A stretch of 64,000 nt of DNA from Cryomorpha sp963741985 (GCA_963741985.1 CAVUKD010000003.1:62001-126000); one strand, 5' to 3'; counted from the first letter of the stretch, positions 44,477 to 54,527 are shown. Translations and numbers: made by a program. The notes: generated by a model not told the origin, from the sequence alone.

Positions 44477-44832
44477 GATAATCTGATTAATAAGTTGGTT
44501 AAGCAAATGGCTTAGATTCATTTATTGTTGCAGCTTATATACGGCGAGGTTGTATATTCAGATTTTAGAAAACATAAGAAAATGGAAAACATGTTTTTTT
44601 TAAACGTATAAGGCATATACGCGCATTTAAGCCCAAAGCCTGTAGATTATGTATTTCCTTTTAAAATCCGGAGAAATATATACGTACTCATTTAAATCGT
44701 CGGGAATTGCCTTCAAAGGTTCATTTTTTTCAAGCATATTTCAATATAAAAAACCCCTTCGCCACGTGGACGAAAGGGTTTCTATCATTATTCAACTATA
44801 CGGCCAGAAGGGACCGCTGCCTTATTTTTACT
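44477..44832. other. Gap with the terminator of the DUF4331 gene
   Basis: 355 bp without a gene. It contains the minus-strand hairpin at 44749-44782 and A+T-rich sequence upstream of the TPR gene, which could hold its promoter. Confidence 0.5.
44749..44782 (-). terminator. Rho-independent terminator of the large DUF4331 gene
   Basis: On the minus strand AAACCCTTTCGTCCACG pairs with CGTGGCGAAGGGGTTT and is followed by TTTTAT. Confidence 0.75.
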
Positions 44833-47800
44833 TTACTTGGCAATCATAAACTTATTAATGATTGTCTCATGATCTGTCGTCAGGCGGTACACATACACGC
44901 CGTTTGGCAAATCACTTCCGTTGAAATTCAAACGATACTCCTGATCTGATTTCGCCACCTCATCGAAGAGTGAAGCTACTTTTCGTCCATTCATATCGAA
45001 CACCTCAACGGTGGTTTTGCTCTCATTGGCTATATGGAATACCACTTCCGAAGCTCCTGATGTTGGATTCGGATAAGAAGTAAGCATAGACTGAGCTTCA
45101 ACAGCTTCCATGCCATCATCGATAGCATTGCTACATCCATTTATTGCTTCTACACCATCTACATCGTATCCATCAGGAGAATTCGTGCTTGGAGAATTCG
45201 TAATACGAATTGCAGTCACAGAGCTCAATCCGGCATCTGCCATATCTATTTCGCCGTCTCTGCAAAGAGATCCAACAGATACGAAGTTCACACCATCTGC
45301 AGAAAGTTCAAAATCTGCTGATTCGTCATCGCTTGCACCACACTCATCTCCTGAGTACGAAGTCTCAAATATGCGGATGTCGTTTCCGTCGGCATCATCT
45401 ACCACACCGGCAAAACCGATCGTGATATGTCCGCCTACACCAAGTGAAACAAATCCACCAGTAGCATTGCTTCTGTCGGGTTCACCAAGGGCCTGAGCGG
45501 CATCTGAACGGCCGGCTGGAACAGCACTTCCATTCGTTTTGGGCCCTTGAACGAATTCAAGTACCGAGTCCCCATAACAACCTTCTTCCAACAATCCCGC
45601 ATCAGCGCATCCTGCTGCCATATCTCCGTTGTTCAGTGTAAATACACTTCCTCCCAACATGGCAGTATAAGTTGCCATTGGAGAACCATCGGAAGCCATA
45701 ATTTGAGTAAACTCTGTGGAACCATTGTTTGATAAGAACAAACTGGTTGCATCATTGCCTCTAGCCATTCCGGTAACTAATTCAGGAATGGTATTAACCA
45801 ACTCAGGATCTCCGCTTTCTACAATTTTATAAAGGCTATTTCCAGTTCGGGTAGCAAGATAAAGGCTACCATCAGCAAGTATGGAGAGATCACCACCAGA
45901 TACAGGGGCTGAAGCGTAGTACGTTCCAGCTCCGGTAGTAACATCAACAGCATAAATTGCATTTAAAATATCGTCACCGATATAAAGCTTATTGTCTGCA
46001 GGATTGTATATCACTGCTGTGATCTTAGAGAAATCCGCACCACTTAGTGGTATATCAACGAGGAATGTATTTGTCGTCACATCATATATGCGTATTTCTG
46101 ATCCATCCGCATTTACAAAGTATGTCACATTTTCAATCGCGTTAAATGCGATGTGCGCTTCAAAATCAACGTTGGTTACATAACTCAAATTCGCGAATCC
46201 GCCAGTTGTAAACACAACGGTGTACATATCTGATCCGCTTATTCCAGCTCCATGATTTACATACCACGTTGTGAAACTATCGCATTGACCTTCAAGTGGC
46301 GAACCTGTATTACAACCCGAAGCCATATCTCCATCACGGAGCGTATATGGTTCTCCATTTAGCATTACTGGGTAGCTTACATGGGGATCCGTTCCATCTG
46401 TACCGCGTACTTCAAGACTTGTATTTCCATGCGCTGAAACCAGCAAGTTATCCAAATCAGTTATAGCCAAACCCGTAACTAGATTCGATACTGAACCGAT
46501 TAATTGGTCAGGCATATCCCCCTCCGGGTAGTTTTCATACAATCCGGTTCCGGTACGGGTAGCCAGGTAAAGCATTCCATCAGATGAAAAAGCAAGGTCA
46601 CCACCTGTTACAGGCGAGAAAGAATCATAGATTGTAACTTCATTCGTAGATAGATTCACACTGTAAATGGCGTTGTTATTCTGGCTACCGATAAGAAGTT
46701 TACCTTCTGCGTTAATTACGGCTGCAGTAATTTCACCATAGTTTCCGCCAAGATCTACCGTTGGTCCGAAAGCACCGGTGGTAGGATCGAGTGTGCGATA
46801 TGAATTTTGAAATTTGCTCACCGCATAAATCAGATTATCCATAGAATTGTACGCAATGTGCACTTCGATATCGCTGGTGGCGATATATTCGAGTTCGGCA
46901 TTGCCATCTACAATATTTACTTTATAGATATCCGAGATTCCATCTTCAGCACTGTGATCTGAAAGGAAGTAGGAGAAGTTGTCACAAACAGGAGCTACAA
47001 TAGGTGTAGGCTCAAGTACTGCGGGCTGCTCATATTCAATTGCTTTTCCGCTACATGCAGAGGTTCCAGAAAATGGAAGCTGTACATATGGGAAAGTGCT
47101 TCTGAAAGGTGCATCGTTGGCATCTACTCCTGTAGAATAAGACAACTCGGCAAGCAATTGATCCGTAACAGGGCTATCATCTTCATTTGGATTAAAATCA
47201 TCTTCCCAAAGTCCGATGGCATCGAGTACCACTCCGGCTACAGCCTGAAGTTCGATGCGTGTAACATCATCTTCCAGACGTCGTCCGTTTGGAAATCCAT
47301 CCATGTTTGGGATAAACTGAATATCCGTATTGGCGTAAGCCGGATCTGTAAGACCAAGCACTGCCGCCTGTACCAGACCGAGTGAGCTGAAAGCAGGATC
47401 ATCGCGTTGGGTAACGGGAGTAGCCATGTTTAAGCGCAACATATCTCCTCCGTTTGGAAGGAAGTTGTTGATGAATGGCTTACCGGCTGCAAGGGGATCT
47501 CCTTCTTTACCTGTAGCCAATTGATACGGACGTGCATTGGGCACACCTGTATGGAATATGGGCCAAAGATCAACTGATCGGGGTGAACCGGCAGCAGGAA
47601 GAAGCAAATCTTCGTAAGGTGAATCGGAAGCTAAGACTGTACCATCAAGAGCTGGGGTACCTTTGAGCGGGAATAGACCATCCTGGCCGTTTCCAAAATC
47701 AAAAGACTGAAGCGAATTGCGCTGAATACGCAGTGGCCCGAAGGCAGGAACTGCACCGGCGAAGTTGTCTTCATCCATGTACAAAGCAAGCTCAGGATTG

Positions 47801-48789
47801 TAAAAATAATTCCCGAAATCTGCAATATTTGCAAGATCCTCGTAAGGTGTAATTGAATTCCAGTAGTCTTTATCTCCAACGGCAATAACAGCTTCGTTGG
47901 TCAAAGGCATTCCCAAACGGGAAACCTGAACCCAATCACCATCAGTAGTTTCTGTACCATCTGTATTCAACGTACGGATTTGCTGACGGCTGGCCGAAGC
48001 CCACACTCCTATTACGAAGTCGCCATCCAAAATATTGGCAGCCTGATCTACAGACAACCCATCCTTTTGCAAGTCAGAAATATTGATTTTAAGTGCAATC
48101 GTACTTACGTTCATGCAAGCAAGACCATCGCGTGGAGTTCCATTTTGACGTGGAGCATCTCCAAGGTCGAAAATACCACCAAGATCTACGAAAAAAGGAT
48201 CTTCGATGTGCCCACAAAAAACAGATTCGCCATCGCCGATAGACGTTATAGCCGAGTTGAAAAGGTCTTCGTAGGTTGTGTTTAAACCTGCAGCTCCTCC
48301 TATACTTCGGTCGCCAACATTATAAGGTGGCACAACTCCATTTTCCACGACAGTGGTAAATGTTTGTCCTCCATCGGTACTTTTTTCCATCGTGTAGGTG
48401 TTCTTCTGATTCTGAGCACCCAATCGGATATTGAAAAAAGTAGTTGGATCTTCGTTTACTTTATTGAAAGTGAAACGATACGTGATGTCATCACCGGGGG
48501 TGCTGGCATCATTGTCGATATGTATTTCATAGCGAATATTTTCCCCGAAAGTGTAGTAATTCGGGCCTCCATGCGGAAGCTGCATCGGGATATAATTGGC
48601 TATGATCGTCACTGTGTTTGGATCGTCGGGACTGCGAAACGCGTACACATCTGTATTGTCAGCCAGCGGGTCGTTTGAAATAAGCGGTGCCTCACGGTGG
48701 CTTGATGCCAATACTTGCGTTATCGAGAATACAGAAAATAAGATCCCCAACGATAACCCAAAGGTCATTTTATTTAGAATTGATTTCAT
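44833..48789 (-). CDS. DUF4331 protein fused to propeller modules and a T9SS sorting tail
   Basis: 1318 residues: signal peptide (1-28), a DUF4331 domain (SSHREAPLISNDPLADNTDVYAF through FPNGRRLEDDVTRIEL, about 29-600), two propeller-like modules (SDIYKVNIVDGNAELEYIAT; YTVVFTTGGFANLSYV), a discoidin-like module (AQALGEPDRSNATGGFVSLG) and a T9SS sorting domain (MLTSYPNPTSGASEVVFHIA, GVYVYRLTT, NKFMIAK). The latter three modules are closely related to those at the end of the giant protein (4239-10964). DUF4331 is of unknown function. The gene is preceded on the same strand by a shorter DUF4331 paralogue, with a 20-bp gap. Confidence 0.88.
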   Translation of the reverse strand: MKSILNKMTFGLSLGILFSVFSITQVLASSHREAPLISNDPLADNTDVYAFRSPDDPNTVTIIANYIPMQLPHGGPNYYTFGENIRYEIHIDNDASTPGDDITYRFTFNKVNEDPTTFFNIRLGAQNQKNTYTMEKSTDGGQTFTTVVENGVVPPYNVGDRSIGGAAGLNTTYEDLFNSAITSIGDGESVFCGHIEDPFFVDLGGIFDLGDAPRQNGTPRDGLACMNVSTIALKINISDLQKDGLSVDQAANILDGDFVIGVWASASRQQIRTLNTDGTETTDGDWVQVSRLGMPLTNEAVIAVGDKDYWNSITPYEDLANIADFGNYFYNPELALYMDEDNFAGAVPAFGPLRIQRNSLQSFDFGNGQDGLFPLKGTPALDGTVLASDSPYEDLLLPAAGSPRSVDLWPIFHTGVPNARPYQLATGKEGDPLAAGKPFINNFLPNGGDMLRLNMATPVTQRDDPAFSSLGLVQAAVLGLTDPAYANTDIQFIPNMDGFPNGRRLEDDVTRIELQAVAGVVLDAIGLWEDDFNPNEDDSPVTDQLLAELSYSTGVDANDAPFRSTFPYVQLPFSGTSACSGKAIEYEQPAVLEPTPIVAPVCDNFSYFLSDHSAEDGISDIYKVNIVDGNAELEYIATSDIEVHIAYNSMDNLIYAVSKFQNSYRTLDPTTGAFGPTVDLGGNYGEITAAVINAEGKLLIGSQNNNAIYSVNLSTNEVTIYDSFSPVTGGDLAFSSDGMLYLATRTGTGLYENYPEGDMPDQLIGSVSNLVTGLAITDLDNLLVSAHGNTSLEVRGTDGTDPHVSYPVMLNGEPYTLRDGDMASGCNTGSPLEGQCDSFTTWYVNHGAGISGSDMYTVVFTTGGFANLSYVTNVDFEAHIAFNAIENVTYFVNADGSEIRIYDVTTNTFLVDIPLSGADFSKITAVIYNPADNKLYIGDDILNAIYAVDVTTGAGTYYASAPVSGGDLSILADGSLYLATRTGNSLYKIVESGDPELVNTIPELVTGMARGNDATSLFLSNNGSTEFTQIMASDGSPMATYTAMLGGSVFTLNNGDMAAGCADAGLLEEGCYGDSVLEFVQGPKTNGSAVPAGRSDAAQALGEPDRSNATGGFVSLGVGGHITIGFAGVVDDADGNDIRIFETSYSGDECGASDDESADFELSADGVNFVSVGSLCRDGEIDMADAGLSSVTAIRITNSPSTNSPDGYDVDGVEAINGCSNAIDDGMEAVEAQSMLTSYPNPTSGASEVVFHIANESKTTVEVFDMNGRKVASLFDEVAKSDQEYRLNFNGSDLPNGVYVYRLTTDHETIINKFMIAK

Positions 48790-48809
48790 AATTTTAAATT
48801 TTGGGGTTT

Positions 48810-50558
48810 TTATATATCAGTTCCTCTCCATGGTGTTTGCACATACGGGAACGTACTTTTGAAAGTCGTATCGTTTTGCTCCACTCCGGTAGAGAACTGT
48901 AAAACATTAATAAGTTGATTGGTTACAGGGCTGGCGACAGGATTATTCGGATCGTAATCGTCATACCATAGTCCAACTGCTGCGAGCACTACTCCACCAA
49001 CGGCTTGTAGTTCAATACGCGTAACATCATCTTCAAGTCGTCGTCCGTTTGGAAATCCATCCATATTTGGAATAAACTGAATATCTGTATTTGCATATTG
49101 TGGGTCGGTAAGTCCAAGCACTGCTGCCTGAACCAAACCTAATGAACTGAACGCATCAGAGTTTCGATCTGTTGGCGGCACAGCCATATTCAATCGCAAC
49201 ATATCACCTCCGTTTGGAAGGAAGTTGTTGATGAAAGGTTTTCCGGCAGCTAAAGGATTTCCAGCTTTTCCGGTAGCCAATTGATACGGTGGTAAATTTG
49301 GAACACCTGTATTGAATATAGGCCAAAGATCTACAGACCGTGGAGAAGCCGCAGCCGGAAGTAATAAATCTTCGTAAGGGCTGTCAGCAGCAAGGGCAGT
49401 TCCATCAAGCGCCGGGCTGCCTTTCAAACCAAACAGGCCATCGGCACCATTTGTGAAATCGAAACCTCCAAGCGAATTAGACTGAATGCGCAATGCGGCA
49501 AATGCAGGAACTGCACCTCCGAAATTGTCATCATCCATATAAAGAGCGAGCTCAGGATTGTAAAAATCATTTCCGAACTGATCAATATTCGCAAGATCCT
49601 GATAAGGCGTTTGAGAATTCCAGTAGTCTTTATCGCCAATTGGAACTACAACTTCGTTGGTAAGCGGCATACCCAAACGGGATACCTGAACCCAGTCACC
49701 GGTTTCATCAGCACCCGGTCCATCTGTATTCAACGTTTTGGTTTGTTGTCGGCTGGCCGACGCCCACACACCGATTACAAAATCCCCGTCGAGAATGTTC
49801 GCAGCCTGATCAGCGGTCTTCCCATCTTTTTGCAAATCTGAAATATTGATTTTCAAAGCAATTGTGTGAGTATTGTATTTCGCGAGACCATCGCGTACAA
49901 TGTTTCCATTGTTTTGACGTGGTGCATTACCAAGATCAAAAATACCACCGAGGTCTACAAAGAACGGATCATCAATAGGTCCACAAAATACAGTTTCACC
50001 TGTGCTTGCGGTTGTGATGGCTGCAGACATCAATGAATTGTAATCGGCAGCTCCAAGTCCGGCAGCACCTTCAATAGAGCGGGGACCGATATTGGGCGGA
50101 GGTACAATTCCATCTTCCTTAACTACAGAAAAAGACGAACCCCCGTCCGTACTTTTGTACATGGTATAAGTTGTTTTCAGGTTTTGTGCTCCCAGTCGAA
50201 TATTGAAGAACGTCGAAGGGTCTTCATTTTCTTTGGTAAACACAAAACGATAAATAATTTCATCGCCTGCAATGGACGCATCGTTGTCGATATGAATTTC
50301 GTAACGAACGTTTTCTCCAAACGAGTAGTAATTCGGACCACCATACGGAAGCTCGCCGGGAATGTAGTTGGCGATTATCGTAATGGTGTTGGGATCATCG
50401 GGGCTTCTGAAGGCGTAGAGATCCGTGTTGTCTGCCAATGGGTCGTTGGCAATCAGCGGAGCCTCTCTGTGACTTGAAGCAAAGCTCTTAGCACCGACCA
50501 AACAACTGATCACGGTACCGAAAAGCATTACCCTTGTAAACAGCGTAAATTTTTTCAT
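48810..50558 (-). CDS. DUF4331 domain protein
   Basis: 582 residues: signal peptide (1-27, SFA-S) and one DUF4331 domain over the entire length (SSHREAPLIANDPLADNTDLYAF ... PVTNQLINVLQFSTGVEQND ... YVQTPWRGTDI). It is the short, single-domain paralogue of the next gene, with which it shares long identical stretches, so one arose by duplication. No T9SS tail, so the two products probably reach different places: this one periplasmic, the other at the surface. First gene of the operon with the long DUF4331 gene and possibly the TPR gene. Confidence 0.9.
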   Translation of the reverse strand: MKKFTLFTRVMLFGTVISCLVGAKSFASSHREAPLIANDPLADNTDLYAFRSPDDPNTITIIANYIPGELPYGGPNYYSFGENVRYEIHIDNDASIAGDEIIYRFVFTKENEDPSTFFNIRLGAQNLKTTYTMYKSTDGGSSFSVVKEDGIVPPPNIGPRSIEGAAGLGAADYNSLMSAAITTASTGETVFCGPIDDPFFVDLGGIFDLGNAPRQNNGNIVRDGLAKYNTHTIALKINISDLQKDGKTADQAANILDGDFVIGVWASASRQQTKTLNTDGPGADETGDWVQVSRLGMPLTNEVVVPIGDKDYWNSQTPYQDLANIDQFGNDFYNPELALYMDDDNFGGAVPAFAALRIQSNSLGGFDFTNGADGLFGLKGSPALDGTALAADSPYEDLLLPAAASPRSVDLWPIFNTGVPNLPPYQLATGKAGNPLAAGKPFINNFLPNGGDMLRLNMAVPPTDRNSDAFSSLGLVQAAVLGLTDPQYANTDIQFIPNMDGFPNGRRLEDDVTRIELQAVGGVVLAAVGLWYDDYDPNNPVASPVTNQLINVLQFSTGVEQNDTTFKSTFPYVQTPWRGTDI

Positions 50559-51318
50559 AAGAATTCTGATTATTAATTAAAAGGTTAAATGAATTAGCAT
50601 TCCCAAAATCGGGTTTGCCGTTTAGTTACGCATCAAGAAAGGTTTCAGATTTTCTACTCTTAAATATCTTAAACTAATCTTGGAATAAACAAGCTTTATC
50701 GAGAGATTAACAAGGTTCACCTTTTATGTCAATTCATTGGGAAAGCAGGATGCGATTGAAAATAGCGGAGATGCCGTTATAAAAAATTGTGTAAAATGGG
50801 GAGGGTGGAAAATTGAGATTTTTGAAAGAATAATTTTCTCTTGTTAAAAATAAGTCTGCTTTAAGTGGTATTTTAGTCATGATTCCGATTTCACAAATGA
50901 CAACCAGAGTTCGACTTACATGTTAGAATGGCCAATGCCTATCTTTAAAATATATTAAAAGGGAAATTCCACTTATCTATATTCCATGTTTTCATTTCGA
51001 TCATTCCTTTGAGGGATACCAACTCAGAATCTTATGCTTTTGTAGCGAGTGCTTTCGTTAAATGCGCCTGAGCTTTTGCACATTTCCTTTTCCATAATTA
51101 ATCATGGAAAATTCATTCAGCCTCATCCGGATTGATAATCACAAAATTTATGTCGGATAAAAATATCCGCTAATATATTATACAATAGTGTTTTCGTGAT
51201 ATAAGTTAAATTTATATAATTAAAAGATAGTTTTAACCAAATATTATATGTATTATTGAAAAGAATTTCGTATCAAATTTCTTTCAAAATATGATTTAAC
51301 CTCTAAAAACTTTTAACC
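50559..51318. other. Gene-free region with a TPR-gene relic
   Basis: About 760 bp. It should contain the promoter of the DUF4331 operon (no exact TAnnTTTG seen) and, on the far side, the A+T-rich leader of the metallopeptidase gene. In the middle (50986-51145) is a relic of the TPR gene, listed separately. Confidence 0.6.
50986..51145 (-). pseudogene. Relic of a second TPR lipoprotein gene
   Basis: This stretch matches the 3' part of the TPR gene (43155-43310): common words include GATCATTCCTTT, TTTGTAGCGAGTGCTTT and GTTAA(A/G)TGC. Read on the minus strand it still resembles ...HLTKALATK...DxELVxLKGMI but has stops and a changed frame. So an extra copy once lay upstream of the DUF4331 pair. 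Confidence 0.75.
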
Positions 51319-52518
51319 ATGAAAACCCCCTCTAACTCACTCACTCACTCACTCACTCACTCAGTTTCTGCATCACTTTATTCCTTTTTATTGTGTGTGG
51401 AAATAATTTGCTTTTCAGTCAAGAAATAGAACCATTCCATTGTGAAGTATTAGTAGATTCCACTGCAGCCCACAGTTCATCCCGAGTGGTTACAAGTAGT
51501 GAAAATGGTTGGTATCTTCCCGCCTCCGGGACAATAAAGATTTTAATCGTATTTGCTGAAGTTAATTATTCACCCAGCTCGCTGGATCCAAACTTAGCAG
51601 GCGATCCGACCTGGCCTGTAAATGATATACCCGTTTGGGCCGGCGACATTGTGGACAAAACAACACTATCAAACCCCCAAGGATTTTTAACCCGATATTT
51701 TAATGAGGCTTCGTCAGGAAATCTTGAAGTTTTGGGTGACTATTTATTATCCCCTACCCATAATGGTGTCTTTACTGTTTCGTCAAGCAATTATCACGTT
51801 GGCTTATATGAGCTTACGGCAGCAATCAATACTGCTATGAATGGTAATTTCTTGACCAGCGGGGGAGTTGTTACGCCGAGTACGTTTGATAATTGGACAA
51901 ATGCATTTTCACCAGGAAAACCAAAAACAACTCCGAGCATGGATTCACCAAGCTCGTATGACCAGGTAATGATTATATGGCGAAATCACAATAAATTTGG
52001 TAGCGGTAATGGACAAATGTCTTCTGGAAGTGCAGGAAATATTGTAGGACATCCGTCGGATACTTGGACTCAGTTTGGCTCTACCCACGGTAAAGTGCCA
52101 AAAGTTATTGCGCGCCATGAGTTTGCGCACTCCATCTTAGGCGATAATTCTTTTCACAGTGCAGGTGGCGGCTCAGATGCTAATTACTGGATTCCTTCGG
52201 CCGGTGGGTACGGCTTACTTGCCGGTTCGGGGTCAGATCTATTAACGTGGAATGGATGGGACAGATACCGATGCAGAAGTAAAAATTATGGCTCAACCCA
52301 ATCCTACGAGCAACTCTGTTCTGATTACTGCTACTAATTCGAACTCTGATATTCAAAGAATGGATGTATTTGATACATTCGGTAGAGTAGTTATGCTTCT
52401 ACAATCCAGAGATTCCTGGAATATTCAAATGGGTAGTTTAACCAATGGAGTATATTTTATCCAAGTTCATTTCGAGGATGGTTCTATTTCTCAAACTCGG
52501 ATATTGAAATCGGAATAA
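51319..52518 (+). pseudogene. T9SS metallopeptidase gene, out of frame at a CTCA tract and again at its end
   Basis: The ATG at 51319 (MKTPSN) leads into (CTCA)7 and stops at TAG 51427-51429 after 36 codons. The body frame is entered in the tract and reads SLSFCITLFLFIVCGNNLLFSQ, a signal peptide, then a zinc-peptidase domain with HEFAH (52116-52130) and a later His (NSFHS), the HExxH and third-ligand pattern. It follows VARHEFAHSILGDNSFH-type gluzincin/M6-like sequences. With 5 or 8 repeats start and body would be in frame. Near 52262, after LLTWNGWDR, the frame changes again and a part before the sorting domain (PNPTSNSVLI ... GVYFIQVHFEDGSISQ) is missing. The gene is therefore damaged twice. 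Confidence 0.75.
51336..51363. repeat. Tetranucleotide tract (CTCA)7 in a leader
   Basis: Seven perfect CTCA units (28 bp) within the signal-peptide region of the metallopeptidase gene. Unit number sets the frame: 5 or 8 in frame with the body, 7 not. Confidence 0.95.
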
Positions 52519-52544
52519 TCATAATTTTTGCAAAAACTTTTTAT

Positions 52545-53427
52545 ATGAAAAATTTCAAACTTTTTCCGCATTTCCGTGTAGAGCCTTTTTATAATCATCA
52601 TATTATTATTTGGAATTATGGGTTCAAATAAGTGTATGTCTCAGCAGCAGCAAAATGCACAATGGTCTTTTTACCTCGCCTTTGAAGATGCTACAGGAGC
52701 TAAAGATACAATTTGGTGTTTGCTAGATACGGCTGCAACATTTCCATGGAGTATCTCAGGATTGTACGGCGAACATACCATGCAAACCGATAGTACCAAT
52801 TTTCAAGTGTGGTTTTATCATCCATTAAGTCTTCAAAATGGAAACTCCACAGATCGTTATAATACCTTTATGAATAATATCTCGGATAGTGCGGCAGCTT
52901 TTTCAACAGAATTATTCGCTGACAATTATGAATTACCGATTATGGCAACGTGGGATTCATCCCTATTCACATCAGATGTTTTGTATGAGTATGGAGGAAA
53001 TCCAATCAATAAGGCAACTCTTGATAATGAGTATTTATTCCTTAGTGGTGGAGATGAATATGGCTGGGATATGATGCAAACAGATCATGTTGAACTGCCT
53101 TATTTCTGGTGGGGTAGTAGTAGTCAATTTCCTTTATACATTAATCTAAATAGGGGGCCTTTAAATGCTGGGGTAGGAATTAATGATGTAGAAAAAGTAG
53201 AATTTTCAATATTCCCTAATCCGGCAACAGATTATGTGCTTCTCACTATTCCAAAGGCGATTAAGGCACGAATGCGGATACTCGATGTAAATGGAAAACT
53301 GGTAAAAAGCGACAGTTTTTCGGGTGACCGAAAACAAGTAAATTTAGGTGACTTGGAAAACGGTTTATATTTTATAGAAATACAAGATGAAAACAGCACA
53401 ATAGTTAAAAAACTGGTGGTGAATTAG
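52545..53427 (+). CDS. T9SS-secreted array protein 1 (unrecognised family), leader frameshifted
   Basis: First of four tandem paralogues. The body is open from 52618 and carries the family motifs (AQWSFYLAFEDATGAKDTIW, FPWSISGLYGE, WDSSLFTSDVLYEYGGNPIN, GWDMMQTDHVELPYFWWGSS) and a T9SS tail (FSIFPNPATDYVLL, GKLVKSDSF, GLYFIEIQDE, KKLVVN). The original start is the ATG at 52545 (MKNFKLFPHFRVEPF); one extra T in the T5 run near 52580 shifts the frame, since FIIIILLFGIMGSNKCMSQ, the expected hydrophobic core, lies in the body frame. Removing one base gives 293 residues, the length of its sisters. As written, only translation from 52618, without a signal peptide, would be possible. Confidence 0.7.
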
Positions 53428-53453
53428 ATGTGATAAATCCTTAAGTTCTCATT

Positions 53454-53510
53454 ATAGTTCATTTTGAGGATGGTTCTGTAGCTCAAACTCGGATTTTGAA
53501 ATCGGAATAA
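53454..53510 (+). pseudogene. Fossil of a sorting-domain tail, copy 1
   Basis: 19 codons (IVHFEDGSVAQTRILKSE) equal to the end of the metallopeptidase sorting domain (VHFEDGSISQTRILKSE, ending 52518) with an in-frame TAA, but with no start or upstream domain. It lies between array genes 1 and 2. Confidence 0.85.
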
Positions 53511-53537
53511 GCAAACTAATTCCAAAAACTTTTTACT

Positions 53538-54416
53538 ATGAAAAATTTGAAATTTTTTCCACATTTCCGTGTAGGACTTTTTCTAATCGCCACTTTTTTT
53601 AGTAGTTTTTGCTCCTTGAAGTGCATGGCACAGCAGCAGCAAAGTGCCCAATGGTCATTTTACATGGCTTTTGAAGATGCTACAGGAGCTAAAGACTCAA
53701 TTTGGTTTTTGTTAGACACGGCGGCAACATATCCTTGGAGTATTTCTGCCTTATATGGAGAGGTACCTATTGAGCCGGATAGTGTTAATTTTCAAGTTTG
53801 GTTTTACCATCCTTTGGATTTTGTGAACGGGAATCCAACTGAAAGATATAACACTTTTGTAAACAATATTGATAATGTTGAGGCCGCCTGGGGGACGGAA
53901 TTATTCGGAACTAATTTCGAACTTCCAATTGTAATGAGTTGGGATACCTCTCTTTTTACAGCTGATGTGCTGTATGAGTATGGAGCGAATCCAATCAATC
54001 AAGCCACCCTTGATAATGAATATTTATTCCTTAGTGGTGGAGATGAAAATGGATGGGACATGACACAAACTGACCATGTGGAGTTACCCTATTTCTGGTG
54101 GGGTAGTAGCAGTCAATTTCCATTATTTTTTGATATTGTGCGAGGCCCATTAGGTTCTGAAGTGGGGGTCAATGATGTAGTAACAACTGAATTTTCAGTA
54201 TTCCCCAATCCAGCTACAGACTATGTGACTTTGAACTTTCCAAAGGCGATTAAGGCACAACTGCGGATACTTGATGTAAATGGAAAACTGGTAAAAAGCA
54301 ATAGTATTTCGGGTAACCGAAAACGGTTACATATAGGTGATTTGGAAAGCGGTCTTTATTTTATAGAAATACAAGATGAAACGGGGATCGCAGTTAAAAA
54401 GCTGGTGGTTAATTAG
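53538..54416 (+). CDS. T9SS-secreted array protein 2 (unrecognised family)
   Basis: 292 residues with an intact signal peptide (RVGLFLIATFFSSFCSLKCMA-Q) and T9SS tail (FSVFPNPATDYVTL, LVKSNSISG, GLYFIEIQDE, KKLVVN). The middle 180 residues are an unrecognised domain rich in Trp and Tyr, with motifs AQWSFYMAFEDATGAKDSIWF, TYPWSISALYGE, FQVWFYHPLDFVNGNPTERYN, MSWDTSLFTADVLYEYGANPIN and GWDMTQTDHVELPYFWWGSSSQF. Likely a beta sandwich at the cell surface. The best-preserved member of the array. Confidence 0.8.
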   Translation: MKNLKFFPHFRVGLFLIATFFSSFCSLKCMAQQQQSAQWSFYMAFEDATGAKDSIWFLLDTAATYPWSISALYGEVPIEPDSVNFQVWFYHPLDFVNGNPTERYNTFVNNIDNVEAAWGTELFGTNFELPIVMSWDTSLFTADVLYEYGANPINQATLDNEYLFLSGGDENGWDMTQTDHVELPYFWWGSSSQFPLFFDIVRGPLGSEVGVNDVVTTEFSVFPNPATDYVTLNFPKAIKAQLRILDVNGKLVKSNSISGNRKRLHIGDLESGLYFIEIQDETGIAVKKLVVN

Positions 54417-54442
54417 GTGTGATAATAACTGTAGTTTTCATT

Positions 54443-54499
54443 AGAGTTCAGTTTGAAGATGGTGCATCGGCTCAAACTCGAATTTTGAAATCGAAATAA
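54443..54499 (+). pseudogene. Fossil of a sorting-domain tail, copy 2
   Basis: 19 codons (RVQFEDGASAQTRILKSK) with an in-frame TAA, homologous to the end of the metallopeptidase sorting domain, lying between array genes 2 and 3 at the same distance from the preceding gene as copy 1. Confidence 0.85.
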
Positions 54500-54527
54500 T
54501 CTATTCATTTTTTTAAATCTTTATACT

